From Planotetraspora kaengkrachanensis (GTDB taxonomy: Bacteria > Actinomycetota > Actinomycetes > Streptosporangiales > Streptosporangiaceae): DNA of 64,000 bases. The stretch is from contig NZ_BONV01000031.1 of assembly GCF_016862895.1 (NCBI RefSeq), positions 62,001 through 126,000 of the forward strand. Reading direction: 5' to 3'. A program made the translations under genes and the position numbers. Positions 33,053 to 42,159 of the stretch are shown here, piece after piece. The notes under the pieces were generated by a model. That model had not been told where the DNA came from, did not search any database, and saw only the letters and a list, made by a program, of their open reading frames with translations. Within the stretch, counting starts at the first letter, position 1; every line of letters begins with the position of its first letter.

Positions 33053-35293
33053 ATGCTGCTCCGAGGCAAATCCCATCCAGGGCGGACCGGGTCCGCCCCC
33101 GTCGTCTCCCGGCCGTTGACGGTACGCGTGGCCCGCTGGAGTGCCACCCACCCATGGCGCGCGATCGCCGTCTGGCTCGTGTTCGTGGCGCTGTGTCTGG
33201 TGACGGGCTCGATCGCCGGGACCAACAGCGCCACGAGCGCCGACTACCGGGTCGGAGAGGCCGGCCGCGCCGAGGCGATCGCGGCGGAGGGCCGGCTGAC
33301 GCGCGCGCCGACGGAGCGTGTTCTCATCGAATCCCCCTCCGGCCCCGTGGACGCCGTGGCCGCGGACCGGGCCGTCCACGATCTCACGCGCCGGATGCTC
33401 GCCCTGCCCGAGGTGGATCGGGTGGAACCTCCGGTCCGCTCCGAGAACGGCGAGATCGTCATGGTCTCGATCGTGATGAAGGGCGAGGAACTGGCGGCCA
33501 AGCGGCACCTCGGGCCGCTGATCGAGCAGACCGCCGCGGTGCAGGCGGCCAATCCGGGCCTGCGCGTCACGGAGACCGGCCGGCCGTCGATGAGCCGGGG
33601 CCTGGACGCGCAACGCGCCGACGACCTCCTCCGCTCCGAAATGATCACCTTCCCGGTGACGCTGGCGGTTCTGCTGCTCGTCTTCGGGTCGGTGCTGGCG
33701 GCAGGTGTGCCTCTGTTGCTGGCGGTCTCCTCGATCGCCGCCTCAATGGGTCTGGCGGCGGTCGCCTCGCACGCGCTGCCGGACGCGGGCGTGGGCAACA
33801 ACGTGATCCTGCTGATCGGCATGGCGGTCGGCGTCGACTATTCGCTCTTCTACCTCAAGCGAGAAAGGGAGGAACGCGCGCGTGCGGGGGGCCGGGTCAG
33901 CCCGGCTGCCGCGGTGGAGCTCGCCGCGGCCACCTCGGGACGGGCGATCGTGGTGTCCGGGCTCGCGGTGATCGTCTCCACCGCCTGCCTCTATCTGGCC
34001 GCTGACGTGATCTTCTCCTCCCTGGCCACGGGCACCGTGATCGCCGTCCTGGTGGCCATGGTGAGCTCGCTGACCGTCCTGCCGGCCGTCCTGGCCAAGG
34101 CCGGCGACCGGGTCGAGCGCCGCCGTGCCCGCCGTGCCGTACATCCGGCTTCCGGACGGCGGGACGGCGGGCGGGTGTGGGGGGCCGTCCTGCGACCGGC
34201 CACGCGGCACCCGGTCGCCACCCTGCTCGCGGCCACGGTGGCGATGCTGGCACTGGCGCTGCCGGCCGTGACCCTGAAGCTGAACGTGCCGGGCACCGAC
34301 ACGTTCTCGCGGACGATCCCGGCCGTACGGACCTGGGACCGGCTGACCACCGCCTTCCCCCATGTGCAGACGACGCACCTGGTGGCTGTCAGGGCCGACC
34401 CGGCGCGCTCCGGCGAGGTCGTCACCGCGTTGGCGGACCTCGCGCGGCGTGTGGAGGCGGGCAGGCGTTCCGCGGACCCGGTTCCCGAGCCGAAGACCTC
34501 CTCCGACAGGCGGATCAGCACGCTCGAACTGGCGGTTCCGTTCCCGGCGGGTTCGCCGGAGGCGCGGCTGTCGCTCCAGCGCCTGCGGTCCGAGTACCTT
34601 CCCGCCACCGTCGGCAGGGTGGCCGGAGCCGAGGCGGCCGTCGGCGGAGACGTCGCCAGGGACGTCGACTACGTCGCGCACCAGAACGAGAAGCTGCCCT
34701 GGGTGATCGGGTTCCTGCTGGTGGCGACCTTCGTCATGACGGTGGCGGCGTTCGGCTCGGTGGTGATCGCCTTTCTCGGCGTGATCCTCAACCTGCTGTC
34801 GGCCGCGGCGGCCTTCGGCCTGCTCGTCGTGGTCTTCCAGCACACCTGGGCGGAGGGCCTGCTCGGCTTCACCTCCACTGGATTCATCGGGTCCCGGGTG
34901 CCGTTGTTCCTGTTCGTCATCCTGTTCGGGTTGTCGATGGACTACCAGGTGTTCGCGGTCAGCCGCATCAGGGAGTCCGCCCTGCGGGGCGCCCCGACGC
35001 GTGCGGCCGTGGTCGAAGGCATCGGCGGCTCCGCCGGGGTGATCACCAGCGCCGCCGTCGTCATGGTGTCGGTCTTCGCCAGTTTCATGTTCCTGTCGCT
35101 GGTCGAGATGAAGCAGATGGGCTTCGGCCTCGCCGTCGCCGTGTTGCTGGACGCCTTCGTCGTACGGACGATGATCCTGCCGTCGATCATGACGCTGCTC
35201 GGCGAGGCGAGCTGGTGGCCGTCACGGACGATGCGGCGCCGCCGAGCCGCGCCCGACCCGGCGGACGTGCTGCCGGTCGGCGCCGCGGATTGA
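33053..35293 (+). CDS. MmpL/RND-family membrane transporter
   Basis: 746 residues from ATG 33053, which follows GGAAAGGAGAG. It has the MMPL layout: helix 1 (HPWRAIAVWLVFVALCLVTGSIAG), a large extracellular domain, five helices including GNNVILLIGMAVGVDYSLFYLKRERE, a second extracellular domain, then five more helices including LFLFVILFGLSMDYQVFAVSRIRE. The two GxxxDY(S/Q) boxes carry the Asp-Tyr pairs used for proton relay. Such proteins export lipids or lipophilic drugs. It likely belongs to the ArsR-controlled unit upstream. Cargo unknown. Confidence 0.92.
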   Translation: MLLRGKSHPGRTGSAPVVSRPLTVRVARWSATHPWRAIAVWLVFVALCLVTGSIAGTNSATSADYRVGEAGRAEAIAAEGRLTRAPTERVLIESPSGPVDAVAADRAVHDLTRRMLALPEVDRVEPPVRSENGEIVMVSIVMKGEELAAKRHLGPLIEQTAAVQAANPGLRVTETGRPSMSRGLDAQRADDLLRSEMITFPVTLAVLLLVFGSVLAAGVPLLLAVSSIAASMGLAAVASHALPDAGVGNNVILLIGMAVGVDYSLFYLKREREERARAGGRVSPAAAVELAAATSGRAIVVSGLAVIVSTACLYLAADVIFSSLATGTVIAVLVAMVSSLTVLPAVLAKAGDRVERRRARRAVHPASGRRDGGRVWGAVLRPATRHPVATLLAATVAMLALALPAVTLKLNVPGTDTFSRTIPAVRTWDRLTTAFPHVQTTHLVAVRADPARSGEVVTALADLARRVEAGRRSADPVPEPKTSSDRRISTLELAVPFPAGSPEARLSLQRLRSEYLPATVGRVAGAEAAVGGDVARDVDYVAHQNEKLPWVIGFLLVATFVMTVAAFGSVVIAFLGVILNLLSAAAAFGLLVVVFQHTWAEGLLGFTSTGFIGSRVPLFLFVILFGLSMDYQVFAVSRIRESALRGAPTRAAVVEGIGGSAGVITSAAVVMVSVFASFMFLSLVEMKQMGFGLAVAVLLDAFVVRTMILPSIMTLLGEASWWPSRTMRRRRAAPDPADVLPVGAAD

Positions 35294-35319
35294 CGTTCAG
35301 CCGGAAGACGGGCGGGTGG

Positions 35320-36327
35320 TCACCCTTCTGCGCTCAGGCGTACGGCGACCTCTTCCACCGGGCCCCTGAGCCGGGTGACCACCTCGTGCGCGCCTCGGGG
35401 GCTCAGGGCGGTCCTCGCGGTCAGGCATGCCTCGGCCAGCTTCGGCTCGCCGGCCGCGAGCAGCCAGGCGGCCTGCCGCTCCAGCGCGTCCGCCGTGTGC
35501 CAGAACTGGGTGCGGGGCGGCGGGGAGTATTCGATGAGGCCCGCATGACCCTCTGCGGCGTCCTGCAGCGCGAGCAACGCCTCCGCCGCGGCGGAGGCGT
35601 CGGAGGCGCCGAGTTGTGCCGCGAACGTGGAGGCGGTCTGGCAGAAGCGCTCAAGAGTCTGCGTGCTCAGCCAGATCAGGCCGCGGTCGTACCGTGTGGT
35701 CCACAACCACCCGTCGGGCCGCGCGTCGGGCCGGGAGAGTTCGACGGACCGGCGGCGGGCCGTCAGGGCGGCGTCTTCCCGGCCGGCCACGATCATGACG
35801 TCGGCGTACCTGGACAGGGCTCGCGCGAACAGGAGCCGGCTGGCGCGATCATCGGTGGCGCAGTGGCGCCGATAGTCCGCGATGGAGGATTCGGCCAGCT
35901 CACCGGCCGTCACGATGTCGCCGGACAGCCCGTGGAGCTCACTCAGAGTCAGGCGGATCTCCGCCGGCCGAACCGGAAACTTCGCGTCCGGCGCCCCGGA
36001 CAACTCCTCGAACAGCCTCATGGACTGGGCGGCGTCCTTGATCCCACCCCGGATCAGGGGAGTCGCCCTGACCGTGTTCCACACCTCGGGGGTCCGCACC
36101 CACGACAGCTGGATCTCGGCGCGATCGCGCAGGTGACCGCCGAGGACCTCGGCGACGTCACGGTCGTTCTTGTCGCTCCGGTGAAGTCTGCCCGCCGCGC
36201 GGACCGCCCTGTCCGCCGCGTCCATCGCGTTCTCGTAATGACCGTCGAGAAGGAGCAGCGCGGCCTGCTCACCGTAGTAGTTGCTCTCCTGAGCGAGCTC
36301 GGTCCAACGCTTCTCGGAAAGACGCAC
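35320..36327 (-). CDS. TPR-like helical repeat protein
   Basis: 335 residues, no signal peptide or membrane helix. It is almost entirely helical with TPR-like pairs (YYGEQAALLLLDGHYENAMDAADRAVRAAGRL; ALSRYADVMIVAGREDAALTARRRSVEL; ALERQAAWLLAAGEPKLAEACLTARTAL). There is no DNA-binding or catalytic domain; the length fits the C-terminal part of actinobacterial XRE-TPR regulators standing alone. It probably mediates protein contacts. The start is GTG at 36327. Confidence 0.65.
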   Translation of the reverse strand: MRLSEKRWTELAQESNYYGEQAALLLLDGHYENAMDAADRAVRAAGRLHRSDKNDRDVAEVLGGHLRDRAEIQLSWVRTPEVWNTVRATPLIRGGIKDAAQSMRLFEELSGAPDAKFPVRPAEIRLTLSELHGLSGDIVTAGELAESSIADYRRHCATDDRASRLLFARALSRYADVMIVAGREDAALTARRRSVELSRPDARPDGWLWTTRYDRGLIWLSTQTLERFCQTASTFAAQLGASDASAAAEALLALQDAAEGHAGLIEYSPPPRTQFWHTADALERQAAWLLAAGEPKLAEACLTARTALSPRGAHEVVTRLRGPVEEVAVRLSAEG

Positions 36328-36414
36328 CCGGGCTTTCCTCCGTCACCGGTTTCGAGAGCGACACGGACATACCGTTTTATCAAATTAAACACACGTAGTT
36401 CATGACAATGCCTG

Positions 36415-36687
36415 TCACTCTGCCGGGCCGACGTCCAGATGGCTCGTACGCGGAGGCCCCGGCGTACGGCCGGCGGGAGGGTACTCGCAGTCGAGTTGAC
36501 TGACGTCCACGTCCCTGCTGCTGGTCCAGCTCTCGCCTTCACGGGCGGTGTAGACGAACGTGCAGGCTCGGCCGTGCGAGTCGCTGAAGTTCGATACGAA
36601 GATCTCGTCGTCGTTGGCGCACCCCGTCAAAACCAGTGCCGCCATCCCAAATCCCGCAAACCGCAAAATGGCGCTTCTGCCGGTCAT
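36415..36687 (-). CDS. Small lipoprotein of unknown function
   Basis: 90 residues. A signal peptide ends in LVLTGC (acceptor Cys near 23), making it a lipoprotein. The mature part of about 67 residues has two more cysteines (RACTFVY and LDCEYPP), likely one disulfide, in a beta-rich stretch. No family recognised. It follows the TPR gene's promoter region on the same strand but is probably its own unit. Confidence 0.65.
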   Translation of the reverse strand: MTGRSAILRFAGFGMAALVLTGCANDDEIFVSNFSDSHGRACTFVYTAREGESWTSSRDVDVSQLDCEYPPAGRTPGPPRTSHLDVGPAE

Positions 36688-36802
36688 GCTCGGATATTAA
36701 GCGTCGAATACGAACTGCCGCCTTACATCACGGTGAAGATCGGGGATCATCCGGCTTTCGCGGGGGTCCGGCCCGGAAAACCAGGGAAGTACGCTGGTCA
36801 GC

Positions 36803-37630
36803 GTGCCGGCCGCAGCCACGAACAAGCTCGGAGAGTTCCTCCGCGCCCATCGCGCGCGCCTCGAGCCGGCGGATGTCGGCCTGCCCGGGGGTGGCGACCG
36901 CCGGGTCTCCGGACTGCGTCGCGAAGAGGTCGCCGTGCTCGCCGGAGTGAGCATCGACTACTACGCCCGGTTGGAACAGGGCCGAGAGCGCAACCCGTCC
37001 GCGCAGGTCCTCGACGCGATCGGCCAGGCGCTCAGGCTCGACCCCGACGCCCGAGGCCACATCTTCCGGCTCGCCGGGCTGAACCCTCACCGGCCGCCGG
37101 ACACGTCACGCGACCTGGTCCATCCGGCCCTGCTGCGGCTGCTCGACTCCTTTCCCTCCTCGGCCGCATACGTGCTGAGCCCGGCGTTCGACGTGCTCGC
37201 CGTCAACTCCGTCGCCGCCGCGCTGCTGTCCCCCTTCTCCGGCATGACCAACATGGTCAGGGTTCTGTTCCGGCATCCGCAGGCGCGGACCGTGTTCGTC
37301 GAGTGGCCCACGCTCGTCGAGCAGGTCGTCCATGCCCTGCGCTTCAACGCCGGCCACTACCCGGACGATCCGCAGATCCGGGCGCTCGTCGACGAGTTCC
37401 TCGGCGCCTCGCCCGAGTTCCGGGACCTGTGGCGCGACCAGACCGTGAGCGGGCTCACCCGCATGTTCAAGGTCTTCGTCCATCCCGAGGCCGGCCGGAT
37501 CGAATTGACGTACCAGACCTTCGACGTCCGTGACGCTCCCGGTCAGCAGCTGCTCGTCGGCACGCCGGAGCCCGGGAGCCGCAGCGCCGAGGCGCTCGCC
37601 CACCTGGGCTCCCCGCACGCCACGGCCTGA
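36803..37630 (+). CDS. XRE regulator with MmyB-like ligand domain
   Basis: 275 residues. An N-terminal HTH (RRVSGLRREEVAVLAGVSIDYYARLEQGRERNPSAQVLDAIGQAL, about 33-78) is followed by the MmyB-type domain (LLDSFPSSAAYVLSPAFDVLAVNSVAAALL and later IELTYQTFDVRDAPGQQLLVGTPEPGS), which is thought to bind a fatty-acid-like ligand. In this family the regulator usually sits beside an SDR it controls, exactly as here (SDR at 37784, same strand). Confidence 0.9.
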   Translation: MPAAATNKLGEFLRAHRARLEPADVGLPGGGDRRVSGLRREEVAVLAGVSIDYYARLEQGRERNPSAQVLDAIGQALRLDPDARGHIFRLAGLNPHRPPDTSRDLVHPALLRLLDSFPSSAAYVLSPAFDVLAVNSVAAALLSPFSGMTNMVRVLFRHPQARTVFVEWPTLVEQVVHALRFNAGHYPDDPQIRALVDEFLGASPEFRDLWRDQTVSGLTRMFKVFVHPEAGRIELTYQTFDVRDAPGQQLLVGTPEPGSRSAEALAHLGSPHATA

Positions 37631-37783
37631 TCGGCACCGGAGTCGCAGGCCATGTCTCCCTGGGAGCACCGCACCCAGGAAGGCACACCCAGGAAGACTC
37701 GGCCTTCTCCGTTCGCGACGCCGCCCGCACGCTGGGTCCCGCGGCACACCCGGCCGCGAGTCCGGCGTCTTCCAGGAGTTCCC

Positions 37784-38509
37784 ATGCACAGCAAGATCGT
37801 TCTCATCACCGGAGCCTCCAGCGGCATCGGTGCGGCGACCGCCCGCCGACTGGCTGCGGACGGCCACCATGTCGTCCTCGGGGCGCGGCGCGTCGGCAGG
37901 CTCGCAGCGCTCGCCGACGAGATCCGCGCCTCAGGCGGCCGAGCCGATCATCGGGAGCTCGACGTGACGGACCTCGACGACATGCGCGCCTTCGCTGAGG
38001 CCGCCCGTGACCGGCTCGGCCGCATCGACGTGCTCGTCAACAACGCGGGCGTGATGCCGCTGTCGAGGGTCGACGCCCTCCGCGTCGAGGAGTGGAACCA
38101 GATGATCGACGTGAACCTGCGCGGCACCCTGCACGGCGTCGCCGCCGTCCTGCCGCACATGCGAGCCCAGGGCGCGGGCCACATCGTGAACGTCGCCTCC
38201 ACCTCGGCGCACCGGGTCGACCCCACGGCGGCCGTCTACTGCGCCACGAAGTACGCCGTCCGGGCGCTGTCCGAGGGGCTGCGCCAGGAGAGCAGCGACG
38301 TGCGCGTGACCGTCGTGAGCCCGGGATTCACCCGGTCGGAGCTCACCGACCGCGGCGGCGACCCGGAGGCACAGGCCGCCGCGCGGGCCGCCGCCCGGCA
38401 ACTCGCCATCCCCGCGTCCGCCGTCGCGGACGCCATCGGCTACGCCGTTTCCCAGCCGGGCGACGTCGACGTCAACGAGATCGTCGTCCGTCCCACCGTC
38501 CAGGGCTGA
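37784..38509 (+). CDS. SDR-family oxidoreductase
   Basis: 241 residues from ATG 37784, following CCAGGAG. Classical short-chain dehydrogenase: cofactor loop TGASSGIG (9-16), NNAG at 86-89, catalytic Ser139, Tyr152 and Lys156 (YCATK). The basic residues after the first fold (GARRVGRL) favour NADP(H). It lies about 150 bases downstream of the XRE-MmyB regulator, its probable controller. Substrate unknown. Confidence 0.9.
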   Translation: MHSKIVLITGASSGIGAATARRLAADGHHVVLGARRVGRLAALADEIRASGGRADHRELDVTDLDDMRAFAEAARDRLGRIDVLVNNAGVMPLSRVDALRVEEWNQMIDVNLRGTLHGVAAVLPHMRAQGAGHIVNVASTSAHRVDPTAAVYCATKYAVRALSEGLRQESSDVRVTVVSPGFTRSELTDRGGDPEAQAAARAAARQLAIPASAVADAIGYAVSQPGDVDVNEIVVRPTVQG

Positions 38510-38541
38510 TCGCCCGACGTCCAGTTGTGGTGTGCCGCCGT

Positions 38542-39135
38542 CTAGCGAAGCCGGGCTCGGAGAGCGTCACGGGCCGCGGGCCACTCACTGTCGATCATCG
38601 AGTAGACGACGGTGTCCCGCTGCGAGCCGTCCGGCATTGTCTTGTGCTTCCGCAGGACGCCTTCGCGTTGGGCGCCGAGCCGCTCGATGGCCCGCTGCGA
38701 CCGCAGATTGTTGTGGTGGGTCATCCAGCCCACCCGCAGCACGCCCAGCGTGTCGAAGGCCCGCTCGAGCAGCATCAGCTTGGCCTCGATGTTGAGGCCC
38801 GTCCGGTGCCAGCGGCTGCCTATCCACGTGGAGCCGATGTGCAGCGCCCGGTCCTTGGGAGTGAGGTCGTGGTAGGTGGTGACCCCGGCCGGTTCCCCGG
38901 TTCGGATGTCCATCTGGGCCCACGGTGTCAGGGCCTGAGCCTCGTGCATCGCGAGCAGTCGCGTCACGTACGCGCGCATCGCCGCGACATCGGTCGGCTG
39001 CCTGTTGTTGAGCCACGTCCACACCTCGGGGTCCTTCCCGGCCTCCAGCAGTCCCTCGGCGTGCTCGAGGGTCAACGGCTCCAGCCGTACGTAACGGCCG
39101 GCGAGGACAGGTCTGTCGAAGTATGCGCTGCTCAC
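38542..39135 (-). CDS. GNAT acetyltransferase, RimJ/RimL type
   Basis: 197 residues. Starts with the family opening GRYVRLEPLTLEHAEGLLEAG, has STWIGSRWHRTGLNIEAKLMLLERAF as the acetyl-CoA region and closes with NNLRSQRAIERLGAQREGVLRKHKTMPDGSQRDTVVYSM. The Q/R-x-x-G/A loop is altered to RWHRTGLN, as in several RimL-type relatives. Convergent with the SDR. Upstream DNA carries a 53-bp tandem repeat. Target unknown. Confidence 0.88.
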   Translation of the reverse strand: MSSAYFDRPVLAGRYVRLEPLTLEHAEGLLEAGKDPEVWTWLNNRQPTDVAAMRAYVTRLLAMHEAQALTPWAQMDIRTGEPAGVTTYHDLTPKDRALHIGSTWIGSRWHRTGLNIEAKLMLLERAFDTLGVLRVGWMTHHNNLRSQRAIERLGAQREGVLRKHKTMPDGSQRDTVVYSMIDSEWPAARDALRARLR

Positions 39136-39284
39136 GCCCGAGAGGATAGGCCGGGATCAAACCGGGTGAAAATCGGTTTCGGCAGGCGAGCGCGCCGTCC
39201 CGGCATGATCGAGTGACGGCGCGCATCTCAGCGGAGCCCTTCCGGGCGCCTTCAGTGCATGCGGAACGACCCGGTTCCAGGCAT

Positions 39285-39401
39285 GCATGATCACGCTCGA
39301 CGTTCGCGCAGGTCAAACCATAGGTGGCCGAATCCGTGCATGATCACGGATGGTGTCGGTGCAGGTCAGACCGCACGCGACCGAATCCGTGCATGATCAC
39401 G
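39285..39401. repeat. Tandem repeat with a 53-bp period
   Basis: The core GCATGATCACG occurs at 39285, 39338 and 39391, exactly 53 bases apart each time. The last two units also share CCGAATCCGT before the core and GCAGGTCA (with one change) in the spacer. The third core overlaps the stop codon (39397-39399) of the LLM gene. The array lies between that gene and the GNAT start, where it could hold regulator sites. Confidence 0.75.
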
Positions 39402-40467
39402 CCGAGGGGGCGGGGGCGGGGGATGCGGCGGGGGTCTGGGCAAGGAGTTCCTTCACCCGGGGAATGACCTCCTCGCCGTACAGGCGGATCGTGTTCATGA
39501 GCTTCTCGTGCGCGAGCGTCCCCGAGCTGTACTTGAACTCGAAGCGGTCGACGCCGAGCGCTCGCACGGTCTTCGCGATCTTGGCGGCCACGGTCTCCGG
39601 CGCTCCCACGTACAGCGCCCCCTCGTCGGCCTCCGCCTCGAAGCGGTCGCGCGTCGTGGGGCCCCAGCCCCGCTCGCGACCGATGCGGTCGTGCATGGCC
39701 CGGTAGTGCGGCCAGAGTTCCTCACGCGCCTGCTTGTCGGTCTCGGCGATGTAGCCCGGCGAGTGCACGCCGACCGGCAGCCGCGGAACCTCGAGCTGGG
39801 CGAGCGCGCGGTGGTACAGGTCGACGTACGGCGCGAACCGCTCCGGCTGACCGCCGATGATCGCGAGCATGAGCGGCATCGCGTAGCTCGCCGCCCGCAC
39901 GACGGACTGGGGGCTTCCGCCGACGCCGACCCAGGTGCGCAGCCGGCCGGACTCCGTCTTGGGGTAGACCTGCTGGTCCTTCAGTCCGGCGCGGAGCTTG
40001 CCCTCCCAGGTGACCGGCCCCTCCGGGAGCAGGTGGAACAGCAGGTCGAGCTTCTCCTCGAACAGCTCCTCGTACTGCGCGAGGTCGTAGCCGAACAGCG
40101 GGAACGACTCCGTGAACGAGCCGCGGCCAAGGATGATCTCCGCCCGGCCGTGCGACACCGCGTCCAGCGTGGCGAACTTCTCGAACACGCGCACCGGGTC
40201 GTCGGAGCTGAGCACGGTCACCGCCGTGCCGAGAATGATGCGCTCGGTGCGGCCGGCGATCGTCGCCAGCACGATCTCCGGCGCCGAGATGGCGAAGTCG
40301 TCGCGGTGGTGCTCCCCGAGGCCGATGGCGTCGATCCCCAGGCTGTCGGCGAGCACGGCCTCCTCGACGACGTTGCGAATCACCTGCGCGTACGGCAGCC
40401 GGTTCCCGTCCGCGTCCACGGTGACGTCCCCGAACGTGTCGATACCGAACTCAAGTGGTGCGGACAT
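39397..40467 (-). CDS. LLM-class flavin-dependent oxidoreductase
   Basis: 356 residues, luciferase-like TIM barrel: LEFGIDTFGDVT at the start, IGLGEHHRDDFAISAPEIVLATIAGRT, LSSDDPVRVFEKFATLD and HGRAEIILGRGSFTESFPLFGYD, the pattern of FMN- or F420-using monooxygenases. WVGVGGSPQSVVRAASY is the flavin-phosphate region. The C-terminus is a Pro/Ala tail. Its 3' end coincides with the tandem repeat. Reaction unknown. Confidence 0.9.
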   Translation of the reverse strand: MSAPLEFGIDTFGDVTVDADGNRLPYAQVIRNVVEEAVLADSLGIDAIGLGEHHRDDFAISAPEIVLATIAGRTERIILGTAVTVLSSDDPVRVFEKFATLDAVSHGRAEIILGRGSFTESFPLFGYDLAQYEELFEEKLDLLFHLLPEGPVTWEGKLRAGLKDQQVYPKTESGRLRTWVGVGGSPQSVVRAASYAMPLMLAIIGGQPERFAPYVDLYHRALAQLEVPRLPVGVHSPGYIAETDKQAREELWPHYRAMHDRIGRERGWGPTTRDRFEAEADEGALYVGAPETVAAKIAKTVRALGVDRFEFKYSSGTLAHEKLMNTIRLYGEEVIPRVKELLAQTPAASPAPAPSA

Positions 40468-40593
40468 CCTTCGCCTCTTTCTCGACGGCCCAAAAGCTGT
40501 AGACGCAAACGACCTCGCCGTGGCGGGAATTCCGGCACGCCACCCCCGTGTGACATGTGCGACGAACAGGCATGACGTGCGGGCCGCCGCGCG

Positions 40594-41256
40594 TCACGAC
40601 TCGGCGGAACCGGCCGGTTTCCTGGCCAGAAGGAAGGCCTGCGGCGCGGTGTCCGGCCCCTCGGGCTCACGCACCAGCCGGGCTCGTACGGCAAGCCCGG
40701 CCTGGCCGAGCAGTCCGGCGACGTGGTCCGGCCGCCGCCGCCGGAAGTCGAGCGACACCTCGTGGCCCCATGGTCGCGCCAGGTGCAACGGCTCGTCGCC
40801 GACCTGGAAGGCGACCAGCAGATGACCGCCGGGGGCCAGCACCCGGTGGAACTCGGCGAACACGTCCGGCAGCCGTTCCTCTGGCATGTGGATGATGGAG
40901 TACCACGCCAGGACGCCGGCGAGGGAGTCGTCCTTCAGGTCCAGGGAAGAGATCGACCCGACGTCGAACCGCAGACCCGGATATGCCCGCCGGGCCACCT
41001 CGACCATCCGCGACGACAGGTCGACGCCGAAAGCCGGCACCCCCAGAGCGTTCAGATGGGCCGTCACGTGACCGGGCCCGCAGCCGAGGTCGGCCACGGG
41101 CCCGTCACCGGCGGCCCGCACCTGTTCGGCGAAGGCGGTGAGCAGCGCCCGGTCCAGCGGCCTGTCGTCCATCGCGTCGCGGAAGTGGTCCGCATAGTCG
41201 ACGGCCACGGTGTCGTAGAACACCCGGGTGGTGCGCAGGAACTCGGGTTCGGTCAT
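40594..41256 (-). CDS. Class I SAM-dependent methyltransferase
   Basis: 220 residues. Motif I VADLGCGPGHVTAHL (about 54-68), GVDLSSRMVEVARR, VGSISSLDLKDDSLAGVLAWYSIIHM and FAEFHRVLAPGGHLLVAF are all in family positions. It is a small-molecule type methyltransferase. It lies upstream of the LLM gene on the same strand, about 125 bases away, so probably a separate unit. Confidence 0.87.
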   Translation of the reverse strand: MTEPEFLRTTRVFYDTVAVDYADHFRDAMDDRPLDRALLTAFAEQVRAAGDGPVADLGCGPGHVTAHLNALGVPAFGVDLSSRMVEVARRAYPGLRFDVGSISSLDLKDDSLAGVLAWYSIIHMPEERLPDVFAEFHRVLAPGGHLLVAFQVGDEPLHLARPWGHEVSLDFRRRRPDHVAGLLGQAGLAVRARLVREPEGPDTAPQAFLLARKPAGSAES

Positions 41257-41295
41257 GGCGGAACACCCTAGCCCCGCGAACCGACAGCGGGCGGA

Positions 41296-41682
41296 TCAGT
41301 CTTCGGCGTCCTGTGGATACCAGCGCAGTTCCACGGTGTTGCCGTCGGGGTCGAGCACGTAGATCGAGGTCGCGTTCCCGCGCGCGCCGAACCGGCCCAC
41401 GGGTCCCTCGGTCACGGTGAAGACGCCGGAGTCGACGACCTCCTGCCAGTCCAGCGGTTCCACGACGAGGCAGATGTGATCGACGTTGGATTCGCCCCTG
41501 GGACGTCTCACCATGTCGATGATCGTCTCCGGGGTGACCCGCACGGACGGGAACCCGACCTCACCCGCCCGCCACTCGGCGACGCGTACGGGCTCCAGGC
41601 CGAGGACCCCGCAGTAGAACTCCAGCGAGCGCTCGACGTCCTCGACGTTGAGCACCAGGTGGTCGAAGGCCTTCACGCGCAT
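41296..41682 (-). CDS. VOC/glyoxalase-family protein
   Basis: 128 residues from ATG 41682. Two beta-alpha-beta-beta-beta modules: AFDHLVLNVEDVERSLEFYCGVLGLEPV and VDHICLVVEPLDWQEVVDSG, then the ending ATSIYVLDPDGNTVELRWYP. Metal ligands would be His8, His69 and Glu118. Members include glyoxalases, extradiol dioxygenases and fosfomycin-type resistance proteins; which one cannot be told. The start is next to the DUF1801 stop, so the two genes are coupled. Confidence 0.85.
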   Translation of the reverse strand: MRVKAFDHLVLNVEDVERSLEFYCGVLGLEPVRVAEWRAGEVGFPSVRVTPETIIDMVRRPRGESNVDHICLVVEPLDWQEVVDSGVFTVTEGPVGRFGARGNATSIYVLDPDGNTVELRWYPQDAED

Positions 41683-41687
41683 GACCG

Positions 41688-42050
41688 TCACCTCGATTCC
41701 AGGGCCAGCGCCTGACCCAGCCAGTCGGCGAACAGGGCCGGGTCGATGTCGGCGACGGCATGGAGCTTCACCGAGGCCATCTGGCGGGCGCCCGCGACGA
41801 GGCGGCCCGACGGGTCGTCGATCTCCTGCCCCCGCCACAACCCGAACGTGACGTACTTCCCGTACGCCTTGAGCAGGCAGACCGGGCTCTCCCCCGGTCT
41901 GCCGCCGAGGCTCCAGGTCGGATGACCGTGCCACATGGCTCCCTGCGCGCCCGGCAGGCCCGCGTCGATGACGGGGCGCAGCTTCTCGCCGATCTCCCGC
42001 AGCGTTCCGTCCAGGCCCGCCAGGTAGTCGGTGACGTCCGTCGTGGTCAT
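41688..42050 (-). CDS. DUF1801 protein (YdhG/YdeI-like)
   Basis: 120 residues. DVTDYLAGLDGTLREIGEKLRPVIDAGLPGAQGAMWHGHPTWSLGG and VTFGLWRGQEIDDPSGRL match DUF1801, an alpha/beta domain in the same superfamily as frataxin-like folds. Function unknown. It precedes the VOC gene in the same transcript and is divergent from the LysR regulator, with a LysR-type box in between. Confidence 0.8.
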   Translation of the reverse strand: MTTTDVTDYLAGLDGTLREIGEKLRPVIDAGLPGAQGAMWHGHPTWSLGGRPGESPVCLLKAYGKYVTFGLWRGQEIDDPSGRLVAGARQMASVKLHAVADIDPALFADWLGQALALESR

Positions 42051-42159
42051 GAGGGCTCCGTCTCAGTCGAAGGGGTTCACAGGGGCCGGTGGTGCACATC
42101 GGCGCCACTCCCAACGATGCTCCGTACGGCGAGGCCGACCAAGCCACGATGAGACTACG

